Notes under the pieces: generated by a model | Told to the model about the DNA's origin: nothing | Seen by the model: only the letters and a program-made list of their open reading frames with translations | The model's database searches: none | Shown here: positions 15,559-22,611 of the stretch, piece after piece | Layout of the letters: each line of letters opens with the position of its first letter | How positions within the stretch are numbered: the stretch's first letter is position 1 | Assembly: GCA_963725415.1 (NCBI GenBank) | Contig: CAVRZY010000245.1 | Location: 1 to 43,439, forward strand | Source: CAVRZY01 sp963725415 | GTDB lineage: Bacteria; Acidobacteriota; Terriglobia; Bryobacterales; Bryobacteraceae | Length of the DNA: 43,439 nucleotides | Direction: 5' to 3' | Program-made: the position numbers and the translations under genes

Positions 15559-16971
15559 CTAGGGGTGGTCATTGGAGTGGAGGCGGAGGAGGGCGGATTG
15601 AAGGGAGCGGCGCATGGCGTGGGCGAAGGGGGCGGCGACCATGGCGCGGTCGGGGTCCTCGAATTCGCCGGTCAGGTTGAGGAGGCCGGCGCCGGAGAGG
15701 GGCATGCGCATGGTCCAGGAATTGCTGGGTTCGGCGTGGCGCAGGGACTCCTCGAAGACGGTGTGGTCCAGTTGGAGTGCGAGGTGGGTGAAGCCGGAGT
15801 CGCGCGAGGCGTCGCGGATGATCTGCCAGCATTGCTCGAGGGAGGTGGCGGCGGCGAGGGCCTGCTCGAGGGTGCGGGACTGGAGCTGGGCGTTGAAAAC
15901 GCGGTGGAAAGTGCCGCGGAAGATGAGGCGGCGGGCGACGGTCAGCTCGGCGTATCCAAGGTGCTGGATGCCCAGCCAGGCGGCGGCGCAGAACAGGACG
16001 ATGACCAAGCCGCCGTACTGGTTGCGGAGCGTGCTCTGGAGGAGCGAGAAGGCGGCGGCGAGGCCGCAAACGGCGTACAGCAGGAGGACGGCGCGGCGCG
16101 GGGTGAGGCCGCGGTCGAGGAGGCGGTGGTGGATGTGGCGGTGGTCGGCGGCGAAGATGGGCTGGCCGCGGAGGAAGCGGCGCAGGATGGAGAGTGCGGT
16201 GTCTAGCAGGGGGATGGAGAGGGCGATCAGGGGCGCGGTCATGCCAAGCAGGGTGGCGGATTTCTGGGACCAGATGACGGCGTAGCAGCCCAGCAGGAAG
16301 CCCAGCCAGAGGCTGCCGGAATCGCCCAGGAAGATGGAGGCGGGGTTGAAGTTGTAGCGCAGGAAGCCCACCAGGGCGCCGGCCAGGGGAGCGGTGGCGA
16401 GGGCCAGGGTCATGTTGCCCTGGAGCAGGGCGGCGACCAGGGTGGTGATGGTGGCGAAGAGGCCAACGCCGACAGCCAGGCCGTCCACACCGTCGATGAG
16501 GTTGATGGCGTTGGTGCAGCCGATGAGCCAGAGCAGGGTGATGGGGAAGGCCAGCCAGCCGGTGATGGAGTAGCCGGCGAAACCCTGGATCTGGACGCCA
16601 GCCCAGTAAGCGAGGGAGGCGGCGGCGAGCTGTCCGAGCAGCTTCTCCCAGGGCTTGAGGCCGATCAGGTCGTCGAGGAGGCCGGTGGCGAAGACCAGGA
16701 CGGCGGCGGGGAGAAGTTTCCAGATGAAGGGGAGGGACTGCTCGACGATCTCTCCGCCCTTGAGGGGGCTGAGTATGAGCAGGACGAAGGCGGCGATGTA
16801 AGCCAGGGCGATGGGGAGGCCGCCGATGCGGGGGACGGGGGCGATGTGGAGCTTGCGGAGGTGGTCGGGGCGGTCCAGGAGGCCGAAGCGGAGGGCGAGG
16901 TTGCGGATGAGCGGAGTGAGGAGGAAGGAGAGGATGAAGGAGGCGAGGGCGAGGGTTAGGAGAGAGTACAT
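15559..16971 (-). CDS. WecA/TagO/MraY-type undecaprenyl-phosphate sugar-1-phosphate transferase with C-terminal extension
   Basis: 470 residues with about 11 membrane segments. Family motifs: RKLHIAPVPRIGG (39-51), LLDDLIGL with Asp100-Asp101, NAINLIDGVDGLA (154-166), FLGDSGS with Asp217, and HRHIHHRL (278-284). The family moves a HexNAc-1-phosphate onto undecaprenyl phosphate, the first step of O-antigen, enterobacterial common antigen or teichoic acid linkage synthesis, so this is a likely initiating enzyme for the cluster. After residue ~350 there is a ~120-residue soluble extension. A heptad repeat tract lies 10 bp upstream of the start. Its 3' end was copied into 10454-10571 by the duplication. 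Confidence 0.87.
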   Translation of the reverse strand: MYSLLTLALASFILSFLLTPLIRNLALRFGLLDRPDHLRKLHIAPVPRIGGLPIALAYIAAFVLLILSPLKGGEIVEQSLPFIWKLLPAAVLVFATGLLDDLIGLKPWEKLLGQLAAASLAYWAGVQIQGFAGYSITGWLAFPITLLWLIGCTNAINLIDGVDGLAVGVGLFATITTLVAALLQGNMTLALATAPLAGALVGFLRYNFNPASIFLGDSGSLWLGFLLGCYAVIWSQKSATLLGMTAPLIALSIPLLDTALSILRRFLRGQPIFAADHRHIHHRLLDRGLTPRRAVLLLYAVCGLAAAFSLLQSTLRNQYGGLVIVLFCAAAWLGIQHLGYAELTVARRLIFRGTFHRVFNAQLQSRTLEQALAAATSLEQCWQIIRDASRDSGFTHLALQLDHTVFEESLRHAEPSNSWTMRMPLSGAGLLNLTGEFEDPDRAMVAAPFAHAMRRSLQSALLRLHSNDHP

Positions 16972-16980
16972 GGAAAAGAA

Positions 16981-17057
16981 GCTTGTAGCTTGTAGCCTGT
17001 AGCTTGTAGCCTGTAGCTTGTAGCTAGTAGCTTGTGGCTTGTGGCCTGTAGCTTGTA
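16981..17057. repeat. Heptanucleotide tandem repeat upstream of the WecA-like gene
   Basis: Eleven consecutive 7-base units of the form GCTTGTA/GCCTGTA, with a few variants (GCTAGTA, GCTTGTG). The tract ends 10 bp before the WecA-like start codon and occupies the expected ribosome-binding region; no separate SD was found. Slippage in such a tract could alter spacing or expression. Related degenerate heptads occur elsewhere in the window. Confidence 0.8.
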
Positions 17058-17156
17058 AGTAGATTAGTGAGATTTGGGGGGGGTGGTGTTACAGAAAAAT
17101 GCAGCCAAAAGACACTACAGGATGGGTGGTTGGGGAAGAATGGTGATCGCCTCGCG

Positions 17157-17191
17157 TTGGGTATCCTGGATATCGATATCAGGATACCCAA
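17157..17191. repeat. 35-bp inverted repeat
   Basis: Outer arms TTGGGTATCCT and AGGATACCCAA pair perfectly over 11 bp. The centre contains the self-complementary GATATCGATATC, so almost the whole element is a dyad with one unpaired G. No T-tract follows on either side. It could be a binding site, a REP-like element or half of a lost mobile element. Confidence 0.6.
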
Positions 17192-17528
17192 CGGGGTGCG
17201 AAAGACTGGAGGGCGGCTTTGACAGGCCAACCCGGGAGAAGGAACCCGACGCGGCCTTCTGGGCCGGTTGCAACGGCTTTACGGCGTTCTTGCCAGGTTC
17301 TATGACCGAACGAATTGACTGAGCGACTACCTCCCAATCTCTGCTTTGGAACCGATTCCCTCTTGTCCCGCCCTTCTCCTCCTATTTTCGGGGCGGCAAG
17401 CCTTCTTTTACCCCGGGGCCAGGCCCACGGGCGGGCCCCACAGCAATGGCACTGCCTTGCCTGAGTTCCTGAAGGCGCAAAGTGCACCAAACGACGATGA
17501 CGGGCTCCGGAGCCGTCTGCGCATCGCG

Positions 17529-17550
17529 GTTGCCCGGACGGCCGGGCAAC
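17529..17550. repeat. Small perfect hairpin
   Basis: GTTGCCCGG and CCGGGCAAC form a 9-bp stem around ACGG. It stands in the gene-free stretch with no T-run after it. Its role is unknown. Confidence 0.4.
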
Positions 17551-17697
17551 TCTCTGGTACCAGGATAAGAGACGGAGAGCCGGCAGCCGGTAGCCGTTAG
17601 CAGCTAGGCCTAAGGAAATGCTGGAGATAAAAAAGTGGGAGGCGTGTGACTGGCCGCCATCTGCTAGTGGCTGGCGGCATGCTAGAATGAAAGCGGC

Positions 17698-17895
17698 ATG
17701 GGAGAAGTTCAAGTCAAACCCCTGGCGCGTAAAAAGAATACGCGCGTCGCGGAGCGCATTTACAGAGCAGCAAGGAAAGCTCACCGCGCTTCCGAGGACG
17801 AGGTCTTGAATGCGCTTTGCGACTCCCGTCTCGACGAACCCAGGCATCCTCTTCCAGCGCTGTTGAAGAAACTGGGGCATGAGCTGGCAAAGTAG
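17698..17895 (+). CDS. Probable antitoxin of RelE-type module, copy A
   Basis: 65 residues, basic N-terminus (VKPLARKKNTRVAERIYRAARK), acidic-mixed C-terminus (DSRLDEPRHPLPALLKK). I do not recognise the family. The antitoxin role is inferred from its position just upstream of, and 17 bp overlapping with, the RelE-like toxin gene. The copy at 19764-19961 differs at only three residues. It reads against the surrounding polysaccharide genes. Confidence 0.65.
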   Translation: MGEVQVKPLARKKNTRVAERIYRAARKAHRASEDEVLNALCDSRLDEPRHPLPALLKKLGHELAK

Positions 17896-18148
17896 CTACG
17901 CCAGCTCCTTCGAGAAGGACCTGCTCGCCCTTCCCGACGACACTCGCGCAAGAGCGCTCTTCCTCATCGAGCAGATCGTGCAGAATCCCTTCCTTGGCAA
18001 GAAGCTGGGGGGTCGGCCGAATCGCTACTCCGTGCGCATTGGCAGGGACTACCGCATGGTGTATTCGGTTTACAAAGCGCAACGGTTAATCGACCTCGAG
18101 TTTGTGGGCGACCGCAAAGATGCCTACCGCTGGTTTCGGCACGAATGA
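17879..18148 (+). CDS. RelE/ParE-family toxin, copy A
   Basis: 89 residues. It has the RelE/ParE pattern: FEKDLLALPDDTRARAL helix, NPFLGKKL, then RYSVRIGRDYRMVYSV and an IDLEFVGDRKDAY ending. RelE-type members cleave mRNA on the ribosome and ParE-type members inhibit gyrase; the sequence alone does not decide between them. Residue 49 is Gly where copy B has the more usual Arg (KKLRG), which could weaken this copy. It overlaps the antitoxin gene by 17 bp. Confidence 0.82.
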   Translation: MSWQSSYASSFEKDLLALPDDTRARALFLIEQIVQNPFLGKKLGGRPNRYSVRIGRDYRMVYSVYKAQRLIDLEFVGDRKDAYRWFRHE

Positions 18149-18227
18149 GATCTTCCGTCGGCACTAGTGGCTAGCGGCTGGTGGCCAGGTTTAAGAAAAC
18201 AAGGGAGAAAAAAAGATGGAAGAGGTG

Positions 18228-18321
18228 TCACCGGGGGCTCGGGGCCAGGGGCTGGGGCGCGGGTTGGGGTGTTTGGACGACGCGTTCGAAGACAGCGAGC
18301 ATGTCCCTGGCCTGCTTCTCG
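18228..18321 (-). pseudogene. Remnant 3' end of WbuB-like glycosyltransferase gene
   Basis: About 31 codons (QARDMLAVFERVVQTPQP to the stop) matching the C-terminus of the glycosyltransferase at 20295-21554. It is cut off abruptly at 18321 and joined to heparinase remnant sequence. It is part of direct repeat copy A. Confidence 0.7.
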
Positions 18322-18324
18322 GCG

Positions 18325-18574
18325 GGTTGTCCGGGATCCAGCGCTCGAGCAAACCGGCCGCCGGCCGGTCGTGATAGTGCCGCGTGTAATCGCTGAGCCG
18401 GGAAGGCTTCATCAAAGGCTTCGCGCGATGGGGTACCGGCCCCACCCATTGGCCCGCTCGCACGCGCAACCCGGCCCGGGGGCAACGCGGCGCCCTGGGG
18501 AACCACCGCGTCAGGCGGTTCATCAGTTGAACCGGCTTCAGATACCGGACAGTCTGAAGCACGGTCAACACCAC
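18325..18574 (-). pseudogene. Remnant 5' end of a second heparinase II/III-like gene
   Basis: Reads LQTVRYLKPVQLMNRLTRWF, later KPSRLSDYTRHYHDRPAA and LLERWIPDNPP. It aligns with residues 1-85 of the intact heparinase-like protein (HTVRHLKPVQITNRLVRRF, QPSRLREYSLHYHHIPSS, IIERWIEENRP). Identity is clearly lower than in the neighbouring direct repeat, so this paralogue is old. The gene ends where it meets the glycosyltransferase remnant, implying deletion of everything between. Confidence 0.72.
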
Positions 18575-18610
18575 TTCCGCCGAAGCTGTGGCAAACTAGG
18601 AGTGACGGCC

Positions 18611-18964
18611 ATGCCGACAGTCGCCATCGAGAACTTCAAACCGCCTGCTGCCGATGACCCGGTGCTCGCCGAGGTCGTCAAGCGGCTGGTGGAAGCTTAC
18701 CGTCCGCTCCAGATCTACCTGTTCGGCTCGGCGGCGCGCGGCGATGCTGGGCCGGACAGCGACTACGATTTCATGGTCGTGGTCCCGGACGAGGCCCCGC
18801 CCGAGCTTCAGGACTGCGATCTGGCATATCGGGTCCTGCGGGGTCTGCGCATCGCTAAGGACATCTTGGTGTGGCGGCGGACGGAGTTCGACAAGCGCCT
18901 CCATCTGAAGGCTTCCTTGCCCTCCGCCATTGTGCGGGAAGGTAAGCTGTTGCATGCCGCCTGA
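18611..18964 (+). CDS. MNT-type nucleotidyltransferase antitoxin, second pair
   Basis: 117 residues from ATG 18611; upstream in-frame codons look non-coding. LFGSAARGD with Gly39-Ser40 and DSDYDFMVVV with Asp51/Asp53 give the minimal nucleotidyltransferase active site. The stop overlaps the HEPN start, so the pair is translationally coupled. It sits between the heparinase and oxidoreductase remnants. Confidence 0.86.
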   Translation: MPTVAIENFKPPAADDPVLAEVVKRLVEAYRPLQIYLFGSAARGDAGPDSDYDFMVVVPDEAPPELQDCDLAYRVLRGLRIAKDILVWRRTEFDKRLHLKASLPSAIVREGKLLHAA

Positions 18965-19367
18965 TTTGGCCCGGGTCGAAGACGCCAAAGCTTGGTTCGC
19001 CAAGGCGAGCCAAGACCTGCGCCGGGTGGAAATCCTCCTGGCGGCCAGCCCCCCGGACTTTGAAGATGCGTTGTTTCATTGCCAGCAAGCGGCGGAAAAG
19101 GCATTCAAGGGATTCCTGACCTGGCACGACATCGTCTTTCGGAGAATCCACGAGCTGGATCTCATCGGGGGCCAGTGCGCCGACCTGGATCCCACCCTGG
19201 CCGGCTTGGTTGACCGGGCGGATGCCCTCACCCAGTTCGCCTGGCGGTTTCGCTATCCTGGCGCGCCTTATCAACCCTCTCCCGAACAAGCCCGGCAAGC
19301 GCAGGCTCTGGCTCGGGAAGTATACGACGCAATCCTCCGTCGCCTGCCGCCCGAGCTGCACCCGTAG
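18954..19367 (+). CDS. HEPN-domain toxin, intact
   Basis: 137 residues from ATG 18954, overlapping the MNT stop; a GTG or ATG further upstream would lengthen it by about eight residues. HEPN features: DAKAWFAKASQDLRRVEILL, then DALFHCQQAAEKAFKGFLTW, then FRRIHELDLI with an R-x-x-H arrangement. The family consists of four-helix RNase toxins or nucleotidylation substrates of their MNT partner. It is the intact counterpart of the interrupted gene at 2517-2930, though not a close copy of it. Confidence 0.85.
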   Translation: MPPDLARVEDAKAWFAKASQDLRRVEILLAASPPDFEDALFHCQQAAEKAFKGFLTWHDIVFRRIHELDLIGGQCADLDPTLAGLVDRADALTQFAWRFRYPGAPYQPSPEQARQAQALAREVYDAILRRLPPELHP

Positions 19368-19381
19368 CCGCTGGGGGCCAA

Positions 19382-19621
19382 TCACCCCGCCGCTTCAAGA
19401 GTAGCCCGCGTAACCTCGACCAGCTCCTCGAACGCAATCGGAAACCCCTTCCCGCTCCGCACCGCCTCCACAAACGCCGCCACGCACGCCGCGTGCCCCT
19501 TGTCTTGCCGCCACAGGTTCATCTTGCGGAAGCCGGGCCAGCCGTAGCGAAGCAGCCTGCGGAAGTTGTCAAGCTGGAGGATGCGGCCGACGCAGAATAC
19601 CTCAAGGCGCTCCTTGGGTTA
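19382..19621 (-). pseudogene. Remnant 3' end of a second bi-domain oxidoreductase gene
   Basis: About 79 codons open to the stop at 19382. They read PKERLEVFCVGRILQLDNFR, then YGWPGFRKMNLWRQDKG, ending VTRATLEAAG, matching the last ~79 residues of the intact protein at 24780-26834. Homology begins sharply at 19621. Diverged sequence shows that this is an old paralogue, not a recent copy. No start codon or upstream domain remains. Confidence 0.75.
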
Positions 19622-19763
19622 GAGGGCGACCCTCTTTGCTTCAAGGATGACGGGTTGTGGGCTCGGAGAGTGTTGAAAAAGCGGGAGAAATAAATGTTGA
19701 ACGGAAGTGCTTGGCGGATGGCGGATAGCTGCACAAGGCCACCCGTGGTAGATTGAAAGCGGC
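19622..19763. other. Short junction sequence before the second RelE-type module
   Basis: No gene recognised. It contains degenerate heptads (TGGCGGA TGGCGGA TAGCTGC, ~19712-19732) right before the start of direct repeat copy B at ~19751. Confidence 0.4.
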
Positions 19764-19961
19764 ATGGGAGAAGTTCAAGTCAAACCCCTGGCGCGTAAAA
19801 AGAATACGCGCGTGGCGGAGCGCGTTTACAGAGCAGCAAGGAAAGCTCAGCGCGCTTCCGAGGACGAGGTCTTGAATGCGCTTTGCGACTCCCGTCTCGA
19901 CGAACCCAGGCATCCTCTTCCAGAGCTGTTGAAGAAACTGGGGCATGAGCTGGCAAAGTAG
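19764..19961 (+). CDS. Probable antitoxin of RelE-type module, copy B
   Basis: 65 residues, nearly identical to copy A (differences at three positions, such as LPELLKK for LPALLKK). Family not recognised; role inferred from the overlapping RelE-like toxin gene. It is upstream of the toxin and on the plus strand. Confidence 0.65.
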   Translation: MGEVQVKPLARKKNTRVAERVYRAARKAQRASEDEVLNALCDSRLDEPRHPLPELLKKLGHELAK

Positions 19962-20214
19962 CTACGCCAGCTCCTTCGAGAAGGACCTGCTGGCCCTTCC
20001 CGACGACACTCGCGCGAGAGCGCTCTTCCTCATCGAGCAGATCGTGCAGAATCCCTTCCTTGGCAAGAAGCTGAGGGGTCGGCCGAATCGCTACTCCGTG
20101 CGCATTGGCAGGGACTACCGCATGGTGTATTCGGTTTACAAAGCGCAACGGTTAATCGACCTCGAGTTTGTGGGCGACCGCAAAGATGCCTACCGCTGGT
20201 TTCGGCACGAATGA
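19945..20214 (+). CDS. RelE/ParE-family toxin, copy B
   Basis: 89 residues. Identical to copy A except Arg at residue 49 (KKLRGRPNRYSV), which fits the usual KLRG pattern of the family. The conserved end is RDYRMVYSVYKAQRLIDLEF, followed by GDRKDAYRW. It overlaps the antitoxin by 17 bp and is convergent with the glycosyltransferase, 80 bp away. Confidence 0.82.
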   Translation: MSWQSSYASSFEKDLLALPDDTRARALFLIEQIVQNPFLGKKLRGRPNRYSVRIGRDYRMVYSVYKAQRLIDLEFVGDRKDAYRWFRHE

Positions 20215-20294
20215 GATCTTCCGTCGGCACTAGTGGCTAGCGGCTGGTGGCTAGGTTTAAGAAAACAAGGGAGAAAAAAAAGATGGAAGAGGTG

Positions 20295-21554
20295 TCACCG
20301 GGGGCTGGGGGCTAGGGGTTGGAGCGCGGGTTGGGGTATCTGAACCACGCGTTCGAGGACAGCGAGCATGTCCCTGGCCTGCTTCTCGCGAGTGTAGTGG
20401 GGGGCGGCGGCGAGGCTGCGAGCGGCGAGCTGCTGGAGCAGGGAGCGGTTTTCCTTGAGGAGGAGGACGGCGTTTGCGAGGGCGCTGGGGTCTTCCGGAG
20501 GGACCCAGAGCCCAGCGCGTTGGTTTTCGACGATGCGGCTGGCCTCGCCCTCAGGGCAGGCGAGGAGTACGGGGAGGCCCATGCCCATGGCCTCGAAGAT
20601 TTTCGAGGGGATGACGGTGGCGAATAGCGGCGTGTCCTTGAGATGGACCAGGGCTACGTCGCACAGGCTCCAATAGGCGGGCATGTTCTCCTTGGGCTGG
20701 GGCGGGACGAAGATGACGTTGTTGAGAGCGCGGCGCTTTGCTTCGGCGAGGAGTTTCTCGCGCTCCGCGCCGGCGCCGACGAAAAGAAATCGAATGCTGG
20801 GGGGGCAGAGCTGGGCGGCGTCGAGAACGTTGTGCAGGGCGTGCGCCATGCCGTGGGTGCCGATGTATCCGACAACGAAGTCGTCTTGGAGAAGACCCCA
20901 CTGGCGGGCGAGATCGAGATCCTTGGGGCGCGGCGCGAACCTGGAGAGATCAACACCGTTGAGGACCACGTCGATTTTCGGGGCAGGAACAGCACGGCGG
21001 ACCAAGTTGTCTTTGAAGGCAGGGGTCAAAGCCACGATTCGCGCGGCGCGGCGATAAAGGAGCAGCTTGAGTTCTTCGAGCCATCGGAGGGCAAAGTTCT
21101 TGTTCATGGCTCCGACAGCGACGATCGAGTCGGGCCAGAGGTCGGAGAGTTCCAGGACGAGAGGGAGGCGGCGGACTGCCGCAAGAACGCAGGCGGCGAC
21201 AGCGGCGAAGAACTGGGGTGAGGTCGCCACCACGAGGTCGGGACGGGGCTGAAACAGCCCTGCGAAGAAGGCCGTGACCATGTAAGAAAGGAAGTCCAGG
21301 ATACGAGCCAGCCTGCCGGCGTTGGGAGCAATGAAGGTCTTGACCCTGACAACGCGGATGCCGGAGAGTTCGCTCACCTGATACCATTTGTTGCTATATC
21401 CGGGGAACAACTGACCCTCCGGAAAGTTGGGGGCGCAAGTGATTACGGTCACACGATGCCCCCATTGAACCCAGTAGCAGGCGCGTTCATACACACGGGA
21501 GGCCTGGGCGTTTCTCTCGGGGGGGAAGTTGTCAGCAAGAAACAGTAGGTTCAC
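20295..21554 (-). CDS. GT4 glycosyltransferase, WbuB-like
   Basis: 419 residues. The N-terminus LFLADNFPPERNAQASRVYE, then HRVTVITCAPNFPEGQL and FPGYSNKWY match the WbuB-type aminosugar transferases of O-antigen clusters. The C-terminal GT-B half has VVGYIGTHGMAHAL and the donor-binding IPSKIFEAMGMGLPVL. It likely adds an N-acetylated (6-deoxy) hexosamine in the cytoplasm to the undecaprenyl-linked chain. The GTG start at 21554 overlaps the WecB end by 23 bp, consistent with a joint operon. Its last ~94 bp are duplicated at 18228-18321. Confidence 0.85.
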   Translation of the reverse strand: MNLLFLADNFPPERNAQASRVYERACYWVQWGHRVTVITCAPNFPEGQLFPGYSNKWYQVSELSGIRVVRVKTFIAPNAGRLARILDFLSYMVTAFFAGLFQPRPDLVVATSPQFFAAVAACVLAAVRRLPLVLELSDLWPDSIVAVGAMNKNFALRWLEELKLLLYRRAARIVALTPAFKDNLVRRAVPAPKIDVVLNGVDLSRFAPRPKDLDLARQWGLLQDDFVVGYIGTHGMAHALHNVLDAAQLCPPSIRFLFVGAGAEREKLLAEAKRRALNNVIFVPPQPKENMPAYWSLCDVALVHLKDTPLFATVIPSKIFEAMGMGLPVLLACPEGEASRIVENQRAGLWVPPEDPSALANAVLLLKENRSLLQQLAARSLAAAPHYTREKQARDMLAVLERVVQIPQPALQPLAPSPR

Positions 21555-22611
21555 GTAGGAGGACGTCCACGATGCGGTCGGCGGCTTGGCCGTCCCATTT
21601 TTCGGGAATGGCGGTGTGGGTGGGGCCGTTTTGGAGAAGGGACAGGGCCGCTTCGCGGATGCGGTGCGGATCGTTGCCTACCAGGATGTTCGTGCCGATC
21701 TGGCAGGTGACGGGGCGCTCGGTGTTGGGGCGGAGGGTGAGACACGGAATGCCCAGGACGGTGGTCTCTTCCTGAATGCCTCCGCTGTCGGTGAGGACCA
21801 TCCGGGAGTTGGCGGTGAGACCGAGAAAGCGGAGATAGCCGAGCGGCTCGCAAAGCCTGACGTTGGGGTGGAGAGCCCCTGGGCGGAGGTTTCGGGCTGT
21901 TCTGGGGTGGGCCGGGAAGATGACAGGGATGCGATCGGCGAGGGCTGCGACGGCGTCCAGAATACCTGAGAGGACCTGCTGGGAATCCACATTGGCCGGG
22001 CGGTGGAGTGTCAGGACGGCAAAGGCGCCCCTGGTGAGGCCGTCGGGCAGCGGCAGGGAGCGGGCGAAATCAACGTGGCGGAGCAGGGTGTCGATCATGG
22101 TGTTGCCGACGAAGTGAATCCTTGCTTCGGGCACCCCTTCGGCGCGCAGGTTTTCACCGGCGATGCGGTCGGTGGTGAAAAGCAGGTCGGAAATCGCATC
22201 CGTGCAGAGGCGGTTGATCTCCTCGGGCATGGACATATCGCGGGAACGAAGGCCGGCCTCAACGTGCGCCACCCGGATGCCGAGCTTCTTGGCGGTGATG
22301 GCGCAGGCCATAGTGGAGTTCACATCGCCCACCACCACGACCCAGTGCGGAGGCTCCGGTAAGCAGACTTCCTCGAAGGCCACCATGATGCGGGCGGTTT
22401 GCTGGGCGTGGCTGCCTGAGCCGACGCCTAGATTGATGGCCGGCTGGGGCATGCCGAGGTCACGGAAGAGGTCACCGGACATGTTGGGATCGTAGTGCTG
22501 GCCGGTGTGGATCAGGGTGACCTCCCGGTGGTTTCGGGACTGGAAGGCCAAGAAGATGGGGGCGACTTTCATGAAGTTAGGCCGGGCGCCGGCGACCAGG
22601 AAGATTTTCAC
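21532..22611 (-). CDS. wecB: Non-hydrolysing UDP-N-acetylglucosamine 2-epimerase
   Basis: 359 residues from GTG 22611, which overlaps the heparinase stop as GTGA; the longer open frame upstream is shadow. Motifs: GARPNFMKVAPI at the N-terminus, HTGQHYD (35-41), GDVNST (95-100), HVEAGLRS (116-123), HRPANVD (203-209), DSGGIQEE (275-282) and RPNTERP (294-300). The family interconverts UDP-GlcNAc and UDP-ManNAc (or related UDP-HexNAc) for surface polysaccharide. Together with the WbuB-like enzyme it supplies and uses an aminosugar nucleotide. Confidence 0.92.
   Translation of the reverse strand: MKIFLVAGARPNFMKVAPIFLAFQSRNHREVTLIHTGQHYDPNMSGDLFRDLGMPQPAINLGVGSGSHAQQTARIMVAFEEVCLPEPPHWVVVVGDVNSTMACAITAKKLGIRVAHVEAGLRSRDMSMPEEINRLCTDAISDLLFTTDRIAGENLRAEGVPEARIHFVGNTMIDTLLRHVDFARSLPLPDGLTRGAFAVLTLHRPANVDSQQVLSGILDAVAALADRIPVIFPAHPRTARNLRPGALHPNVRLCEPLGYLRFLGLTANSRMVLTDSGGIQEETTVLGIPCLTLRPNTERPVTCQIGTNILVGNDPHRIREAALSLLQNGPTHTAIPEKWDGQAADRIVDVLLREPTVSC

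Larger units (their letters stand above)
10805..15676. repeat. Upstream, full-length copy of tandem duplication (RiPP block)
   Basis: About 4.87 kb containing, in minus-strand order, the end of the WecA-like gene, propeller 2, precursor 2, S24/S26-type peptidase, HPr-kinase-like gene, PqqD and radical SAM gene. It matches 7840-10571, which lacks the middle ~2.17 kb. Identity by eye is very high at the propeller 5' ends, precursors and SPASM tail, and lower in the propeller middle, so the copies have diverged for some time. A unique 233-bp spacer (10572-10804) separates them. Confidence 0.8.
17058..17697. other. Gene-free stretch with inverted repeats
   Basis: No convincing coding sequence on either strand; the open frames here are short or antisense shadows. 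It holds a 35-bp near-perfect palindrome (17157-17191), a 9-bp-stem hairpin (17529-17550) and degenerate heptads at ~17578-17608 and ~17660-17685. It lies between the WecA-like gene and the first RelE-type module and may be scar sequence from past rearrangement. Confidence 0.5.
17685..18321. repeat. Direct repeat, copy A (RelE-type module plus glycosyltransferase 3' end)
   Basis: About 637 bp nearly identical to 19751-20388. It includes the antitoxin gene, the RelE-like toxin gene, the spacer with degenerate heptads and the last ~94 bp of the WbuB-like glycosyltransferase gene. Only scattered substitutions were seen, for example Gly versus Arg at toxin residue 49. Homology ends at GCCTGCTTCTCG on one side and at TGAAAGCGGC before the antitoxin start on the other. 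Confidence 0.85.
19751..20388. repeat. Direct repeat, copy B
   Basis: Partner of 17685-18321. Here the glycosyltransferase 3' end continues into the complete gene, so this is the parental location for that part. Recombination between the copies would delete about 2.07 kb with the MNT/HEPN module and the two remnants. Confidence 0.85.

Noticed and set aside
7840..15676. Composite transposon or insertion sequence flanking the duplicated block
   Set aside because: No transposase gene, terminal inverted repeat or target-site duplication was seen at the boundaries.
16981..17057. CRISPR array
   Set aside because: Units are contiguous 7-mers without spacers, and no cas gene is in the window.
17157..17191. 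Intrinsic terminator
   Set aside because: Strong dyad but no T-tract on either strand, and not directly after a gene.
17179..17880. 233-codon minus-strand open frame
   Set aside because: Lies antisense to the antitoxin and toxin genes and runs into gene-free sequence; no domain seen.
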